Notes: a model not told the origin generated them from the sequence alone. DNA of 64,000 bases from Trichococcus sp. K1Tr (GCF_028309625.1 NZ_JAQMHR010000006.1:1-64000), one strand, 5' to 3'; positions 41,778 through 52,157 are shown, counted from the first letter of the stretch. Program-made: numbers and translations.

Positions 41778-43226
41778 ATGGCAAAAGCGAAAACACCGAG
41801 TTATGTGTTGGAACTCGAACTGCAGGTAAACAAACGACAACGTGATTTCCTGGAAAAGAAAATGCGAATCGCAAAAGCAATCTACAATACCTGTTTGGGC
41901 GAAGCACTCAAACGTTTGAAAGCCGTGCGTGCCGACAAAACCTATCGCGAATTGGTCGCAGAAAAAGGCGGTGTGGATCGCGTGAAGGCACTTCGTGGCA
42001 TCGAACTTGCCTATGGGTATTCCGAATACCAACTGCATGCATTTGTCGTTGCGTCCAAACATCACTTTGGTTCTCTCGGTATTGATGAGTGCCAAAAACT
42101 GGCTACGCGTGCTTTCCAGGCAGTAGAAAAAATTAACTATGGTCAAGCCGATCGCGTACATTTCAAGTCTCAATTGGATAACATAAGCATCGAAGGAAAG
42201 TCCAATAATTCCACGATCAAACGCAAAGAAGGATACATTACATTTGGCCGTGGCAACGTGTTTGACTACCTACTCAAACCAAATGACGTATACGCACACC
42301 TTGCTCTGATGGATCGAACCAAGTATTGCCGGATAATCAGACGGGAAATCCGCGGCAAACAACGCTACTTTGTCCAATTCGTGCAGGAAGGCTATCCCCC
42401 ACAGAAACGGAATCGAAAGCTTATTGCTGAAGACAACCTACGAGTTGGGTTGGATATCGGTACGTCCACAATCGCAATCGTTTCGGATGAACGCGTGACC
42501 CTACGTGAACTGGCACCTGAAATCAACGAAGATGCGAAAGAACTTCGCCGCATCGAGCGCGCCATGGATCGGTCAAAACGAGCAACCAATCCCGATAATT
42601 TCAAAGAAAATGGAGTTGCGAAAATCGGGGCCCGGTGGATCTTTTCAAAGCGTTACCTGAAGCTCAAAGCAAAACGGAAAGACAGACATCGTAAGATTGC
42701 CCGCAAAAGGAAACAAGCGCACGAACAACTGGCGAATGACATTTTGGCACTGGGTTCGGATATCCGGGTTGAAACCATGAGGTTTCAATCGCTGCAGAAA
42801 CGTGCCAAAAAAACAACACGAAACAAACAAAACGGCAAAATCAACAAAAAGAAACGCTTTGGCAAGTCCATTCAGGTCCATGGCCCTGCCTTGCTTCTGG
42901 AGATTGTCGCCCGAAAACTAGGCTATCAAAACCGGCCCTTACAGAAAATCGATACTTGCGCAACGAAAGCAAGTCAATTCAATCATGCAACCGGCGAGTA
43001 TACAAAGAAACAACTCAATGAGCGCTGGAATGCGGACATCCTGGGTGTACCAATCCAACGCGATCTCTACAGCGGATTTTTAATTGGAAATACAACGGAC
43101 AGTCTGGACAGTGTTGACGTAGACTTGTGCAATCGTAAATGGGAGAACTTTGTCAAACTGCATAACCAAGAAGTGGAACGATTATGTTGTTCCCAAAGTA
43201 AAACATTGCGTTGGTTTGTCGCATAA
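41778..43226 (+). CDS. tnpB: TnpB-type RNA-guided nuclease of the IS element, zinc-ribbon-less variant
   Basis: A 482-residue TnpB, longer than the usual 370-420. The RuvC-like residues are present: Asp226 in GLDIGTS, Glu332 in VETMRF and Asp429 in QRDLYSGFL. In the place of the CxxC zinc ribbon there is KIDTCATKASQFNHATGEYTKK, with a single Cys394. The N-terminal half is the WED/REC-like region. TnpB uses an RNA from the element's right end to cut DNA and favours retention of the element. The intact triad suggests activity. Start: ATG with AAAGGAG upstream. Confidence 0.88.
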   Translation: MAKAKTPSYVLELELQVNKRQRDFLEKKMRIAKAIYNTCLGEALKRLKAVRADKTYRELVAEKGGVDRVKALRGIELAYGYSEYQLHAFVVASKHHFGSLGIDECQKLATRAFQAVEKINYGQADRVHFKSQLDNISIEGKSNNSTIKRKEGYITFGRGNVFDYLLKPNDVYAHLALMDRTKYCRIIRREIRGKQRYFVQFVQEGYPPQKRNRKLIAEDNLRVGLDIGTSTIAIVSDERVTLRELAPEINEDAKELRRIERAMDRSKRATNPDNFKENGVAKIGARWIFSKRYLKLKAKRKDRHRKIARKRKQAHEQLANDILALGSDIRVETMRFQSLQKRAKKTTRNKQNGKINKKKRFGKSIQVHGPALLLEIVARKLGYQNRPLQKIDTCATKASQFNHATGEYTKKQLNERWNADILGVPIQRDLYSGFLIGNTTDSLDSVDVDLCNRKWENFVKLHNQEVERLCCSQSKTLRWFVA

Positions 43227-43480
43227 ATGCAAACCCGTCCGATTGACTGCACGGACGTAAACAGCGGGTGCCGAAAGTACACGACAGGTCATTCTTGGCT
43301 GAGTCAGAGTAGTACCGAGCTATACGCACTAGCCCCGCGAAGTTCCGAGAATAAATACGCTAGTGGCCCTATGGCCTTTCGACCACAAGTTTGAAAGTCT
43401 TATGAGCAGAAACGTAGATAGCTACAACTGTGCGCTATCTCTCAGAACCCCCTGACTTCAGTCATGGGGAGTGGTCAGTT
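43227..43480 (+). ncRNA. Probable omega (guide) RNA and right end of the IS element
   Basis: The 250 bases after tnpB code for no protein. They carry several short stems and end in the subterminal hairpin at 43448-43469 (CCCCC, TGACT/AGTCA, GGGG). In this family the 3' end of tnpB and the right end give the scaffold, and the guide is the flanking DNA just past the element, here from about 43480. This is inferred from the family; no transcript is shown. Confidence 0.55.
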
Positions 43481-43683
43481 TTACCGATTCCGCCATCACG
43501 GAAATCCAAAAATATTACAACTTCAAAAACATCGGACCTGTCCCTGCTCAAAAATGGGCGCTGGTTTTCCTCGACAGTGACAATGTCGTCGATTTTAATG
43601 AGCGTCTGCGAGCCCTCCAACTGAAGAGCGAGCGCGGCTTCCTGAACATGAACCTGTTGCTGGAACAGACTGTCGCACAATAA
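43471..43683 (+). pseudogene. 3' gene fragment beside the IS right end
   Basis: An open frame of about 66 residues running from the IS boundary (FTDSAITEIQKYYNFKNIGP through LLLEQTVAQ) to TAA at 43681-43683, followed by a strong terminator. It looks like the end of a gene cut by the insertion. The GTG at 43471 has GGGGA too close to serve well as ribosome site. I do not recognise the family. Confidence 0.45.
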
Positions 43684-43699
43684 TCACGTCGCAGACAAC

Positions 43700-43752
43700 G
43701 AACAGCCCCCGCCGATCCATTAATCAATGGATAAGCGGGGGCTGTTCTTTTG
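43700..43752. terminator. Bidirectional terminator before gcvPB
   Basis: GAACAGCCCCCGC (43700-43712) and GCGGGGGCTGTTC (43735-43747), an inner CCAT/ATGG pairing, T residues after. It serves both the fragment and the glycine cleavage operon. Confidence 0.88.
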
Positions 43753-43763
43753 ATTTAACCCAT

Positions 43764-45212
43764 TCAGTATTTTACCTTGATCACCCTGGCAGCGCGCACT
43801 TCATCCAGTCGTCTGACAGATGTCTGATGCGGGGCCTGGGTGACGGTTTCCGGCGTTTCGGCGGCTTCGCGCGCAATCGCGATCAGCGCGTTCGCGAAGT
43901 CATCGAGCGTTTCTTTGCTCTCGGTTTCCGTCGGCTCGATCATCAAGGCTTCCTCGACGATCAGCGGGAAATAGACGGTCGGAGCATAGTAGCCGTAATC
44001 CAACAAGCGTTTAGCCATATCCAATGTCCGCACGCCGCCTTTCTTCTGGCGGTTGCCAGAAAGGACGAATTCGTGCTTGCAGATGACCGGATAAGGCGTG
44101 TCGAAATCGTTCTCGAGAAGCTTGCGCAAATAATTCGCATGCAATACGGCGCTCTCAGAAACTTTGCGCAAGCCGACTGGACCCATTGTGCGGATGTAGG
44201 TATAGGCTCTGACAAGGACGCCGAAGTTGCCGTAATAGCCTTTGACCGGCCCAATCGAAGCGGGATGATTGCTGTTCAGCACATAGCCTTCTTCCGTCTT
44301 CTCCACTCTCGGGATCGGCAAGAACTCCTTGAGATAAGCTTTTACGCCTACCGGACCGGCTCCCGGTCCGCCACCGCCATGCGGCGTGCTGAAAGTCTTG
44401 TGCAGGTTCAGGTGGACGATATCGAAGCCCATCGTGCCCGGCGTCGTTTTGCTGAGGATTGCGTTCAGGTTCGCTCCGTCGTAATACAGCAATCCGCCGG
44501 CTCCGTGGATGATTTCGGCAATCTGGACGATGTCGCGTTCAAAAAGGCCCAACGTATTCGGATTCGTCAGCATCAAGGCGGCAGTCTGGTCATCGACTGC
44601 GTTGCGCAAGGCTTCGAGATCGACCAACCCTTCAGCGGTCGATGGGATGCTTACCACATCGAAGCCCGCGATATGCGCGCTGGATGGATTGGTGCCATGC
44701 GCACTATCCGGCACGAAGACTTTTGTGCGCTGCAGGTCGCCATTCTTTTCATGGTAAGCCCGCACCATCATCAATCCGGTCCATTCGCCGTGCGCTCCGG
44801 CTGCCGGCTGCAAAGAAACGCCATCCATGCCGGTGATGACTGCCAGATCATCCTGCAGCTCATGCATCAGTTGCAGTGCGCCTTGGACGGTCTCCACCGG
44901 TTGATACGGGTGGATGTTGGCGAACCCGTCCAAGCGGGCGGTCACCTCATTGATTTTCGGATTGTATTTCATTGTGCAGGATCCCAGCGGATAAAAGCCG
45001 TTTTCCACGCCGAAATTATCCTGGGAAAGGTTGGTGTAATGGCGCATCAGTTGCAGTTCGCTGATTTCAGGCAGTTCGGCTGGCTGTTTGCGGACAAGAT
45101 GCTCCGGCAGTTTTGCTTTGAAGTCCGTTTTCGGGACATCGCTTTTCGGCAGGGTGTAGCCGACGCGACCCGGACGGCTTAATTCAAAGATCACATTTTT
45201 CGTTTTACGCAT
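43764..45212 (-). CDS. gcvPB: Glycine dehydrogenase (aminomethyl-transferring) subunit 2
   Basis: A 482-residue PLP enzyme, the C-terminal half of the split P protein. The PLP lysine is in [19 protein letters not shown], and the glycine-rich loop follows. With GcvPA it decarboxylates glycine and passes the aminomethyl group to the lipoyl arm of GcvH. It overlaps gcvPA by eight bases, and GGAGGG precedes ATG. It is the last gene of gcvT-H-PA-PB. Confidence 0.96.
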   Translation of the reverse strand: MRKTKNVIFELSRPGRVGYTLPKSDVPKTDFKAKLPEHLVRKQPAELPEISELQLMRHYTNLSQDNFGVENGFYPLGSCTMKYNPKINEVTARLDGFANIHPYQPVETVQGALQLMHELQDDLAVITGMDGVSLQPAAGAHGEWTGLMMVRAYHEKNGDLQRTKVFVPDSAHGTNPSSAHIAGFDVVSIPSTAEGLVDLEALRNAVDDQTAALMLTNPNTLGLFERDIVQIAEIIHGAGGLLYYDGANLNAILSKTTPGTMGFDIVHLNLHKTFSTPHGGGGPGAGPVGVKAYLKEFLPIPRVEKTEEGYVLNSNHPASIGPVKGYYGNFGVLVRAYTYIRTMGPVGLRKVSESAVLHANYLRKLLENDFDTPYPVICKHEFVLSGNRQKKGGVRTLDMAKRLLDYGYYAPTVYFPLIVEEALMIEPTETESKETLDDFANALIAIAREAAETPETVTQAPHQTSVRRLDEVRAARVIKVKY

Positions 45213-46560
45213 GGTTCATACCCTCCAATACCGCAATGAATCGGTCGATTTCTTCCTTCGTGCGTTTTTCGGTGGCACAAACCAACAGCTGATTCGGCTT
45301 ATGATAAGTCTCCGCCAAGCTGTAACCGCCGATGATTCCCGCCTCCAGCAGAGCGCGGTTGGCTTCTTCGGCTGGGAAAGACAGATCGATGACGAACTCA
45401 TTGAAGAATGGCGCTTGGTTCAGGATCGCGAAGCCTTTAGCCTGCAAAGCTTGGGCAAAATAAGCCGCTTTGTCGACGTTCAGCTGCGCCATTTCCTGGA
45501 CGCCCTGCTTCCCGAGGGCCGCCATGCAGACGGCGGAAGCCAACGCATTCAAGGCTTGGTTCGAACTCATGTAGGATGTCGCTTTTTCGCGGCGGATATG
45601 CTGCTCCCTGCTTTGGAGCGTCAACACAAAGGCGCGCTCCCCAGCCGCATCCACGGTTTCCCCGACGATTCTGCCGGGAACTTTGCGGATATGCTTTTGA
45701 TTAACGGAGAAGTAACCGCAGTGCGGGCCGCCGAATGACATCGGCAAACCGAAAGGCTGCGTGTCGCCGACAACGATATCCGCACCCAAATTGCCGGGCG
45801 CTTCGAGGATTCCCAGCGCCAACGGATTGGCCATCACGATCAACAGCGCCCCTTTGTCTTCGGCGATCTTTTTAACAACAGCCAAATCTTCCACCGATCC
45901 GAAGAAATTCGGGTATTGGACTACGATCGCAGCGGTATCCGGAGTCGTCAGGCATCTTGTGACATTGAAATTGGTGACGTCCTTCTCCATCAACACTTCG
46001 ATGACATCCAGACCGCGACCTTTTGCGGCGGCGTGGATGACGGCACGGGCATTCGGATGGACCGCTTGTGAAAGCACGATTTCGTTCCGTTTCGTGACTG
46101 CCGCTGCCAAACCGACTGCTTCACTCAAGGAAGCGAATCCATCATATAAGGAAGAGTTTGTCGCTTCCATCCCGGTCAATTCGCTGATCATCGATTGGAA
46201 TTCAAAAATCGCCTGCAGCTCCCCTTGACTGGCTTCCGCCTGATAGGGTGTATAGGCTGTATAGAATTCGGAGCGCGAAATCACTGCATCAACCACGCTC
46301 GGAATGTAATGATCGTAGGTTCCGGCGCCCATGAAGATCGGCATCTGCCCGGCGCTGACGTTTTTTTCGGCCAAAGCTTTCATTTGCTTCAATAGTTCCG
46401 ATTCGGAGACGGCAGACGGAATCGCCAATTCTTCCTTCTGGCGGATCTCTTCAGGGATATCCGTGAACAGGTCCTCCATGCTTTTGACCCCGATGACAGC
46501 CAGCATTTCCTTCTCGTCTTCGGCTGTATCCGGTAAATAACGGAATTGCTCCTCAGTCAT
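45205..46560 (-). CDS. gcvPA: Glycine dehydrogenase (aminomethyl-transferring) subunit 1
   Basis: A 451-residue protein, the N-terminal half of split GcvP ([50 protein letters not shown]-type start, [10 protein letters not shown] loop). It lacks the PLP lysine, which is in GcvPB, as expected for the two-subunit form of Firmicutes. GAGGAGG lies nine bases before ATG, which follows the gcvH stop by one base (TAAGATG). Confidence 0.96.
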   Translation of the reverse strand: MTEEQFRYLPDTAEDEKEMLAVIGVKSMEDLFTDIPEEIRQKEELAIPSAVSESELLKQMKALAEKNVSAGQMPIFMGAGTYDHYIPSVVDAVISRSEFYTAYTPYQAEASQGELQAIFEFQSMISELTGMEATNSSLYDGFASLSEAVGLAAAVTKRNEIVLSQAVHPNARAVIHAAAKGRGLDVIEVLMEKDVTNFNVTRCLTTPDTAAIVVQYPNFFGSVEDLAVVKKIAEDKGALLIVMANPLALGILEAPGNLGADIVVGDTQPFGLPMSFGGPHCGYFSVNQKHIRKVPGRIVGETVDAAGERAFVLTLQSREQHIRREKATSYMSSNQALNALASAVCMAALGKQGVQEMAQLNVDKAAYFAQALQAKGFAILNQAPFFNEFVIDLSFPAEEANRALLEAGIIGGYSLAETYHKPNQLLVCATEKRTKEEIDRFIAVLEGMNHA

Positions 46561-46561
46561 C

Positions 46562-46957
46562 TTATGCTTCCTCCTCGGCCACGAATGCTTCGTACTCTTC
46601 GTAGCTCAACAATTCATCCAATTCGCTGGCATCGCTCAAGCGCATTTCGTACATCCAGCCACCTGCAAAAGCTTCCGCATTGACGGTTTCTGGCGCATCA
46701 GCCAAAGCCTCGTTCTGTTTGATTATTGTTCCGGAAACCGGCGCATACACTTCCGAAACGGATTTTACGGATTCAACAGTGACCGCTTCGTCCCCTTTGG
46801 CCAATTCCGCATCCAGATCGGCAACATAATCGACGAACACGATGTCGCCCAGTTGTTCCGCCGCATGTTCCGTAATGCCGATGCGTACCGTATCATCCGT
46901 GATTTTTTCTACCCATTCATGCTCTTTTGTGTAATAAAAATTTTTGTGGTCTGCCAT
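46562..46957 (-). CDS. gcvH: Glycine cleavage system H protein
   Basis: A 131-residue lipoyl carrier. Lys65 in TVESVKSVSEVYAPVSG is the lipoylation site. The start MADHKNFYYTKEHEWVE is standard. The ATG at 46957 is preceded by GGAAGGAT; an ATG nine bases earlier overlaps that site. It shuttles the aminomethyl group among P, T and L proteins. No lipoate ligase or L protein is in this window. Confidence 0.96.
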   Translation of the reverse strand: MADHKNFYYTKEHEWVEKITDDTVRIGITEHAAEQLGDIVFVDYVADLDAELAKGDEAVTVESVKSVSEVYAPVSGTIIKQNEALADAPETVNAEAFAGGWMYEMRLSDASELDELLSYEEYEAFVAEEEA

Positions 46958-47145
46958 GTTGATCATCCTTCCGCGCAGTGCGCTGGTTTATTGTTATAGA
47001 GAATTATAAAATTTATCCTTATTCAATAATGATGGCTAGCTTCACGGGTAAGCCCTTCGGAAATTATATAAATCGTACCTATTGCGCTCTACGATGCTCA
47101 GTCGGCACGATTTCCTAAATTTCTTTCAGGGCTGAACGAACCCGT
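46958..47145. other. Gap between gcvT and gcvH with a plus-strand hairpin
   Basis: About 190 bases inside the gcv operon. The perfect hairpin GCTGAAC-GAACCC-GTTCAGC (47131-47150) overlaps the last codons of gcvT; its T-rich flank is on the plus strand, so it would stop antisense, not gcv, transcripts. No gene seen. Confidence 0.5.
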
Positions 47146-48264
47146 TCAGCTTTTCTTTCTTTTATAAAATGGTTTCGGAATGATTGTCGCTTGGATGCGT
47201 TTGTTGCGTATTTCGATCTGGATTTCTGTGCCGATGGCGGCCGCTTCCGACTTCACCAAGGCCATCCCGATACTTTTCTTCAAAGTCGGCGATTGCGTTC
47301 CGGAAGTGACGATTCCGATTTCCTCCCCGTCCAAGGAAAAAACTTTGTATCCTTCGCGTGGGATCCCTCTTTCGGTTGCTTCGAAACCGACGATCTTTTC
47401 GGATGATCCGTTTTCGCGGATTGCCGTCAAGGCCGCTTTGCCGATAAAATCGCTCGTTTTTTTCGTTTTGACCGCAAATCCCAGCCCAGCCGCCAACGGA
47501 TTGATTTCCTCGGACAATTCATGGCCGTAGAGCGGCATCCCTGCTTCCAGGCGAAGCGTGTCCCGCGAACCGAGCCCGCAAGGCAACACACCGTAGGCCT
47601 CCCCAGCTGCCAAAAGTTTTTCCCATAAAGACGCGGTCTGCTCGCTCGCCAGATACAATTCAAAGCCGTCTTCACCGGTATAGCCCGTCCTGGAAATCAG
47701 GACATGCGGAATGCCCGCCACTTCCTGGTCCGCGATGAAATGGTAATTTCCGATGGCATCCAGATTGGCTTCCGTCAGTTCCTTCAAAATCTTGATGGCT
47801 GCCGGTCCCTGCAGGGCGAGCAGGCCTATGCTGTCGGAAATATTGTTGAGGATCGCTTCCGATCCGTTGTTTTGCTGCATCCATGCATAGACATTATCCG
47901 TGTTGGAAGCATTGCAGACCAACAGGTAGCGCTCTTCGTCCATTTTGAACAAGATGACATCGTCGACTGCCCCGCCATCCGGATAACACATGACATTGTA
48001 TTGGGCTTGTCCGATGGTCATCTCGCTGACATCATTCGTCAGCAGCCCGTTCAGGTAGCTTTCGGCTTCCCCGCCGGATATTTCGATCTCCCCCATATGC
48101 GAACAATCGAATAGTCCGGCGCGTTCACGGACTGCTTCATGTTCGGCAAGAATTCCGGAAAATTGGATCGGCATCTCCCAGCCTCCGAAATCAATCAGCT
48201 TCACGCCGTTCGCTTTATAATACTCAAATAATGGCGTGCGTTTGCCTATCGTTGGTTCACTCAC
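47146..48264 (-). CDS. gcvT: Aminomethyltransferase (glycine cleavage T protein)
   Basis: A 372-residue folate-binding Gcv[27 protein letters not shown] opens the protein, and the DCSHMGEI and [12 protein letters not shown] motifs follow. It transfers the methylene group from GcvH to tetrahydrofolate and releases ammonia. It starts at GTG 48262-48264 with AAGGGGG eight bases upstream. A longer frame to 48351 begins without a ribosome site and is basic and non-conserved. First gene of the gcv operon. I saw no glycine riboswitch ahead of it. Confidence 0.95.
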   Translation of the reverse strand: MSEPTIGKRTPLFEYYKANGVKLIDFGGWEMPIQFSGILAEHEAVRERAGLFDCSHMGEIEISGGEAESYLNGLLTNDVSEMTIGQAQYNVMCYPDGGAVDDVILFKMDEERYLLVCNASNTDNVYAWMQQNNGSEAILNNISDSIGLLALQGPAAIKILKELTEANLDAIGNYHFIADQEVAGIPHVLISRTGYTGEDGFELYLASEQTASLWEKLLAAGEAYGVLPCGLGSRDTLRLEAGMPLYGHELSEEINPLAAGLGFAVKTKKTSDFIGKAALTAIRENGSSEKIVGFEATERGIPREGYKVFSLDGEEIGIVTSGTQSPTLKKSIGMALVKSEAAAIGTEIQIEIRNKRIQATIIPKPFYKRKKS

Positions 48265-48563
48265 GTACAAATCCCCCTTTTCTTTCCTGGATTCCGCATT
48301 TTTTACGACTGTTTTTCGGCTTTCCGTCACATTAACGTGTAACCGCTTCACGTCCCTTTGTTATCTATTTTAGCACAGAAAACGGGCAATATACTCTCAT
48401 AATAGATCGTTCGCATTAAACGCAAATCCATTCTCACAATAGCATGGTTCATTTCAAATTACGAAAAATATGCTTACGTTATGAAGAATTACGATTCATA
48501 TAGTTCGTATTTTATCCAAAAACGACATTTTTCTCAATTATTAACAGATTCTTAAAAAGGTAG

Positions 48564-48592
48564 TTGTAAACAAGCAGAATAATGTGTAAAAT
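48564..48592 (+). promoter_or_regulatory. Promoter of pyc
   Basis: TTGTAA (48564-48569), a 17-base spacer, TAAAAT (48587-48592). Confidence 0.7.
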
Positions 48593-48614
48593 GAATAATT
48601 AAAAAGATATAATT

Positions 48615-48651
48615 GATTTCTCTCGCCAAATTTTCATCTTTGGCGGAAATC
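48615..48651 (+). promoter_or_regulatory. Stem-loop in the pyc leader
   Basis: GATTTC-tct-CGCCAAA pairs with TTTGGCG-GAAATC around an 8-base loop. It lies between the promoter and the ribosome site and is not followed by a T-run, so it is not a simple terminator. Its role is unknown. Confidence 0.5.
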
Positions 48652-48718
48652 ACGAATCATTTTTAATCATTGTATAAGAAATGTTTCTGAATTTAATAAA
48701 ACTGGCGAGGTGGAAATA

Positions 48719-51700
48719 TTGAAAAAAGTTTTGGTTGCAAATCGCGGCGAAATCGCGATACGTGTATTTCGTGCACTGACTGAACTGAAAATCCCTACTG
48801 TTGGCGTTTATGCGCAAGAGGATGAAGGTTCTGTGCACCGTTTTAAAGCAGATGAAGCCTATTTGGTCGGAAAAGGCAAAAAGCCTATCGACGCCTATCT
48901 GGACATCGAAGACCTGATCCGCATCGCTAAAGAATCCGGTGCAGACGGCATTCATCCTGGATATGGTTTCTTATCTGAAAATATCGACTTCGCTAGACGT
49001 TGTCAAGAAGAAGGCATCAAATTCATCGGCCCTTCTTTGGAACATCTAGACATTTTTGGCGATAAAATCAAAGCAAAAGTTGCAGCTGTGGAAGCCGGCA
49101 TCCAGTCAATCCCTGGTTCGGACGGTCCAGTCGCAAACATCGACGAAGTCATTGAGTTTGCGGAAACCTACAACTACCCGATCATGATCAAAGCGGCTTT
49201 AGGCGGCGGCGGACGCGGCATGCGGATGGCCTTCAACGAACAAGAAGCCCGCGAAGGTTTTGAAAGAGCCCGCAGTGAAGCTTTGGCAGCATTCGGCAGC
49301 GATGAAATTTATGTCGAAAAATATATTCAAGATCCAAAGCACATCGAAATCCAGATTTTAGGGGATGAGCATGGCAACATCGTTCACCTTTACGAGCGCG
49401 ACTGCTCCGTGCAACGTCGCCATCAAAAAGTTGTCGAAGTGGCACCATGCGTTTCCATGTCGGATCAAGTCCGCCATGAAATCTGCAACTCTGCACTTCA
49501 ATTGATGAAACACGTCGGCTATGTGAATGCCGGAACTGTTGAATTCCTTTTGGAAGGCGATCAATTCTACTTCATCGAAGTGAATCCGCGTGTCCAAGTG
49601 GAGCACACAATCACAGAATTGATCACAGGAGTCGATATCGTGCAATCACAGATCCTGATCGCCCAAGGACAAGATCTGCATAAAGAAATCGGCATCCCGC
49701 AACAGGCAAATATCCCATTGATTGGCGCTGCTATCCAATGCCGGATCACGACGGAAGATCCGTTGAACAATTTCTTCCCTGATACCGGAAAAATCAACAC
49801 TTACCGTTCTCCAGGCGGCTTCGGTATCCGATTGGATGCTGGTAACGGATTCCAAGGTACGGTCGTAACACCGTTCTTCGACTCCTTATTGGTTAAATTA
49901 TGCGTGCATGCTTCGACATTCGACCAAGCCGTCCGCAAAATGGAACGTTCCCTGATCGAATTCCGTATCCGTGGCGTGAAAACGAACATTCCGTTCATGT
50001 TCAACGTCATCACGCACCCGATTTTCGTATCAGGCGATGCGAAAACGACGTTCATCGATACGACGCCGGAATTGTTCGAATTCCCTAAAACGCGCGACCG
50101 TGGTAACAAAACGATGCAGTACATCGGAAACATTACCGTTAATGGCTTCCCGGGCATCCAAAAAGGCCACAAGAAATTCTATGATAAGCCTAGAATCCCG
50201 ACCGACATTGTCGTGCCGGAGCAAAAAATCATTACTGCCAAAAACATTTTGGATGAAAAAGGTCCTGCAGCCGTGAGCCAATGGATCAAGGACCAAAACC
50301 GTGTGCTCTTGACGGATACGACTTTCCGTGACGCGCACCAAAGCTTGTTGGCTACCCGTATCCGCACAAACGAAATGCAAGCCATCGCAGCCGAAACGCA
50401 AGCAGCAATTCCGCAACTGTTCTCTTCGGAAATGTGGGGAGGAGCTACCTTCGACGTGGCCTACCGCTTCCTGAGCGAAGATCCATGGAAACGATTGAAG
50501 AAACTGCGCTCGCAAATGCCGGATACGCTATTGCAGATGCTGTTCCGCGGATCGAATGCAGTCGGATACCAAAACTATCCGGACAACGGTTTGGAAGAGT
50601 TCATCAGACTTGCCGCTAAAAACGGAATCGATGTTTTCCGTATCTTCGACAGCTTGAACTGGACGAAGCAGATGGAAAGAAGCATCCAGTACGTGCGCGA
50701 CAACAATAAGATCGCTGAAGCAGCCATCTGTTACACAGGCGATATCAATGATCCTACACAAACGAAATACACGATCCAATACTACAAAGAGATGGCCAAA
50801 GAGCTGGAATCATTGGGCGCACACATCATCGCGATCAAGGATATGGCCGGTCTTTTGAAACCGCAAGCGGCTTACCGTCTGATCAGCGAATTGAAGGATA
50901 CCGTCGACCTTCCGATCCATCTGCATACGCATGATACAAGCGGAAACGGCATCTACACGTACTCAGAAGCGATCAAAGCCGGCGTCGACATCGTTGACGT
51001 GGCCATGAGTGCCATGAGCGGTACGACCAGCCAACCGAGCATCAGCAGCTTGTACTATGCTTTGGAAGGTTCTGAACACGAGCCGGACATCAACATCCAT
51101 AACGTTCACAAAATCAACCGTTATTGGGAAGATATCCGTGACTACTACGAAGAATTCGAAGGCGGCATCCAAACGACTTCAACAGAAGTCTACGACCACC
51201 AAATGCCGGGCGGACAATACACGAACCTGCAACAACAGGCGAATGCTGTCGGCTTGAACGACGAGTGGGATAAAGTCAAAGAGATGTACGCTGACGTGAA
51301 CAAAATGTTCGGCGACATCGTGAAAGTGACACCATCCTCCAAAGTTGTCGGCGATATGGCCCTCTTCATGGTCCAAAACAAACTGAATGAAGAAGATGTC
51401 TACGCAAAAGGTGAAACCATCGACTTCCCTGAATCCGTCATCAGCTTCTTCAAGGGCGACTTGGGTCAACCTACAGGCGGATTCCCTGAAAGATTGCAGG
51501 AAATCATCCTGAAAGGCAAACAAGCCATCACAGTAAGACCGGGCAGCCTGCGCGAGCCGATCGACTTCGTTGCTTTGAAAGCCGAGTTGGAGGAAAAAAT
51601 CCAACGTCCAGCCAGCGATGAAGATGTCATCAGCTATCTGATGTACCCGCAAATCTTCCTGGATTATATCGCAGTCTATGATAAGTTCGGCGATGTCACA

Positions 51701-52150
51701 AAACTTGACACCCCTACTTTCTTCCACGGCATGCGTATGGGCGAACAGATTGAAGTTCAGATCGAAAAAGGCAAAACCTTGATCATCAAACTGAACTCGA
51801 TCGGTGAACCTGATTCGGACGGGATGCGCATCCTTTACTTCGACCTGAATGGCCAAGGCCGTGAGATTGAAGTCAAAGACATGTCCATCACCAGCACGAA
51901 AGCGATCCGCAAAAAAGCGGAACCTACCAACAAAGAACACGTCGGCGCAACCATGCCGGGTTCTGTATTGGAAGTTCTCGTCAAACGCGGCGACCGCGTA
52001 TCGCAAGGCGATCCAGTCGTGATCACCGAAGCGATGAAGATGGAAACAATGATCCGTTCCACAATCAACGGTGTCGTTGATCAGATCTACGTCATCGACG
52101 GCGATCAGATCGAAGCCGGAGACCTCCTGATCGAAATCGAAGCAAAATAA
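48719..52150 (+). CDS. pyc: Pyruvate carboxylase
   Basis: A 1143-residue biotin enzyme. Biotin carboxylase domain first (KKVLVANRGEIAIRVFRAL; ATP-grasp loop KAALGGGGRGMR; about 1-450), then carboxyltransferase (TDTTFRDAHQSLLATRIRT, about 530-800), allosteric/tetramerisation region, and BCCP with biotinyl Lys1107 in EAMKMETM. It makes oxaloacetate from pyruvate and bicarbonate, feeding aspartate and glutamate synthesis. It starts at TTG 48719, five bases after GAGGTGG. GTG three codons earlier overlaps that site. It carries its own promoter and terminator. Confidence 0.97.
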   Translation: MKKVLVANRGEIAIRVFRALTELKIPTVGVYAQEDEGSVHRFKADEAYLVGKGKKPIDAYLDIEDLIRIAKESGADGIHPGYGFLSENIDFARRCQEEGIKFIGPSLEHLDIFGDKIKAKVAAVEAGIQSIPGSDGPVANIDEVIEFAETYNYPIMIKAALGGGGRGMRMAFNEQEAREGFERARSEALAAFGSDEIYVEKYIQDPKHIEIQILGDEHGNIVHLYERDCSVQRRHQKVVEVAPCVSMSDQVRHEICNSALQLMKHVGYVNAGTVEFLLEGDQFYFIEVNPRVQVEHTITELITGVDIVQSQILIAQGQDLHKEIGIPQQANIPLIGAAIQCRITTEDPLNNFFPDTGKINTYRSPGGFGIRLDAGNGFQGTVVTPFFDSLLVKLCVHASTFDQAVRKMERSLIEFRIRGVKTNIPFMFNVITHPIFVSGDAKTTFIDTTPELFEFPKTRDRGNKTMQYIGNITVNGFPGIQKGHKKFYDKPRIPTDIVVPEQKIITAKNILDEKGPAAVSQWIKDQNRVLLTDTTFRDAHQSLLATRIRTNEMQAIAAETQAAIPQLFSSEMWGGATFDVAYRFLSEDPWKRLKKLRSQMPDTLLQMLFRGSNAVGYQNYPDNGLEEFIRLAAKNGIDVFRIFDSLNWTKQMERSIQYVRDNNKIAEAAICYTGDINDPTQTKYTIQYYKEMAKELESLGAHIIAIKDMAGLLKPQAAYRLISELKDTVDLPIHLHTHDTSGNGIYTYSEAIKAGVDIVDVAMSAMSGTTSQPSISSLYYALEGSEHEPDINIHNVHKINRYWEDIRDYYEEFEGGIQTTSTEVYDHQMPGGQYTNLQQQANAVGLNDEWDKVKEMYADVNKMFGDIVKVTPSSKVVGDMALFMVQNKLNEEDVYAKGETIDFPESVISFFKGDLGQPTGGFPERLQEIILKGKQAITVRPGSLREPIDFVALKAELEEKIQRPASDEDVISYLMYPQIFLDYIAVYDKFGDVTKLDTPTFFHGMRMGEQIEVQIEKGKTLIIKLNSIGEPDSDGMRILYFDLNGQGREIEVKDMSITSTKAIRKKAEPTNKEHVGATMPGSVLEVLVKRGDRVSQGDPVVITEAMKMETMIRSTINGVVDQIYVIDGDQIEAGDLLIEIEAK

Positions 52151-52157
52151 AATGTAC

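Larger units (their letters stand above)
41118..43480 (+). mobile_element. IS200/IS605-family insertion element with tnpA remnant and tnpB
   Basis: Order tnpA (Y1-HUH), tnpB, right-end structured region. The right end carries the typical subterminal hairpin CCCCCTGACTTCAGTCATGGGG (43448-43469, reported here as two arms) and TnpB follows its own AAAGGAG site. The left end is not certain; a TTAC at 41114-41117 could be the target motif. These elements have no terminal inverted repeats or target duplication, so the limits are approximate. Confidence 0.8.
48265..48718. other. Divergent control region of gcvT and pyc
   Basis: About 450 bases. Plus strand: the pyc promoter and a leader stem (48615-48651). 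Minus strand: an extended -10-like TGCTAAAAT near 48370 could serve gcvT. No glycine riboswitch consensus, T-box or gene is visible. Confidence 0.5.

Noticed and set aside
43827-45182. Long plus-strand open frame of 451 codons opposite gcvPB
   Set aside because: Shadow of a certain gene; Arg/Gln-rich translation with no domain and no ribosome site.
48265-48480. Possible glycine riboswitch upstream of gcvT
   Set aside because: None of the conserved blocks of the class could be found on the minus strand, only a candidate -10 box.
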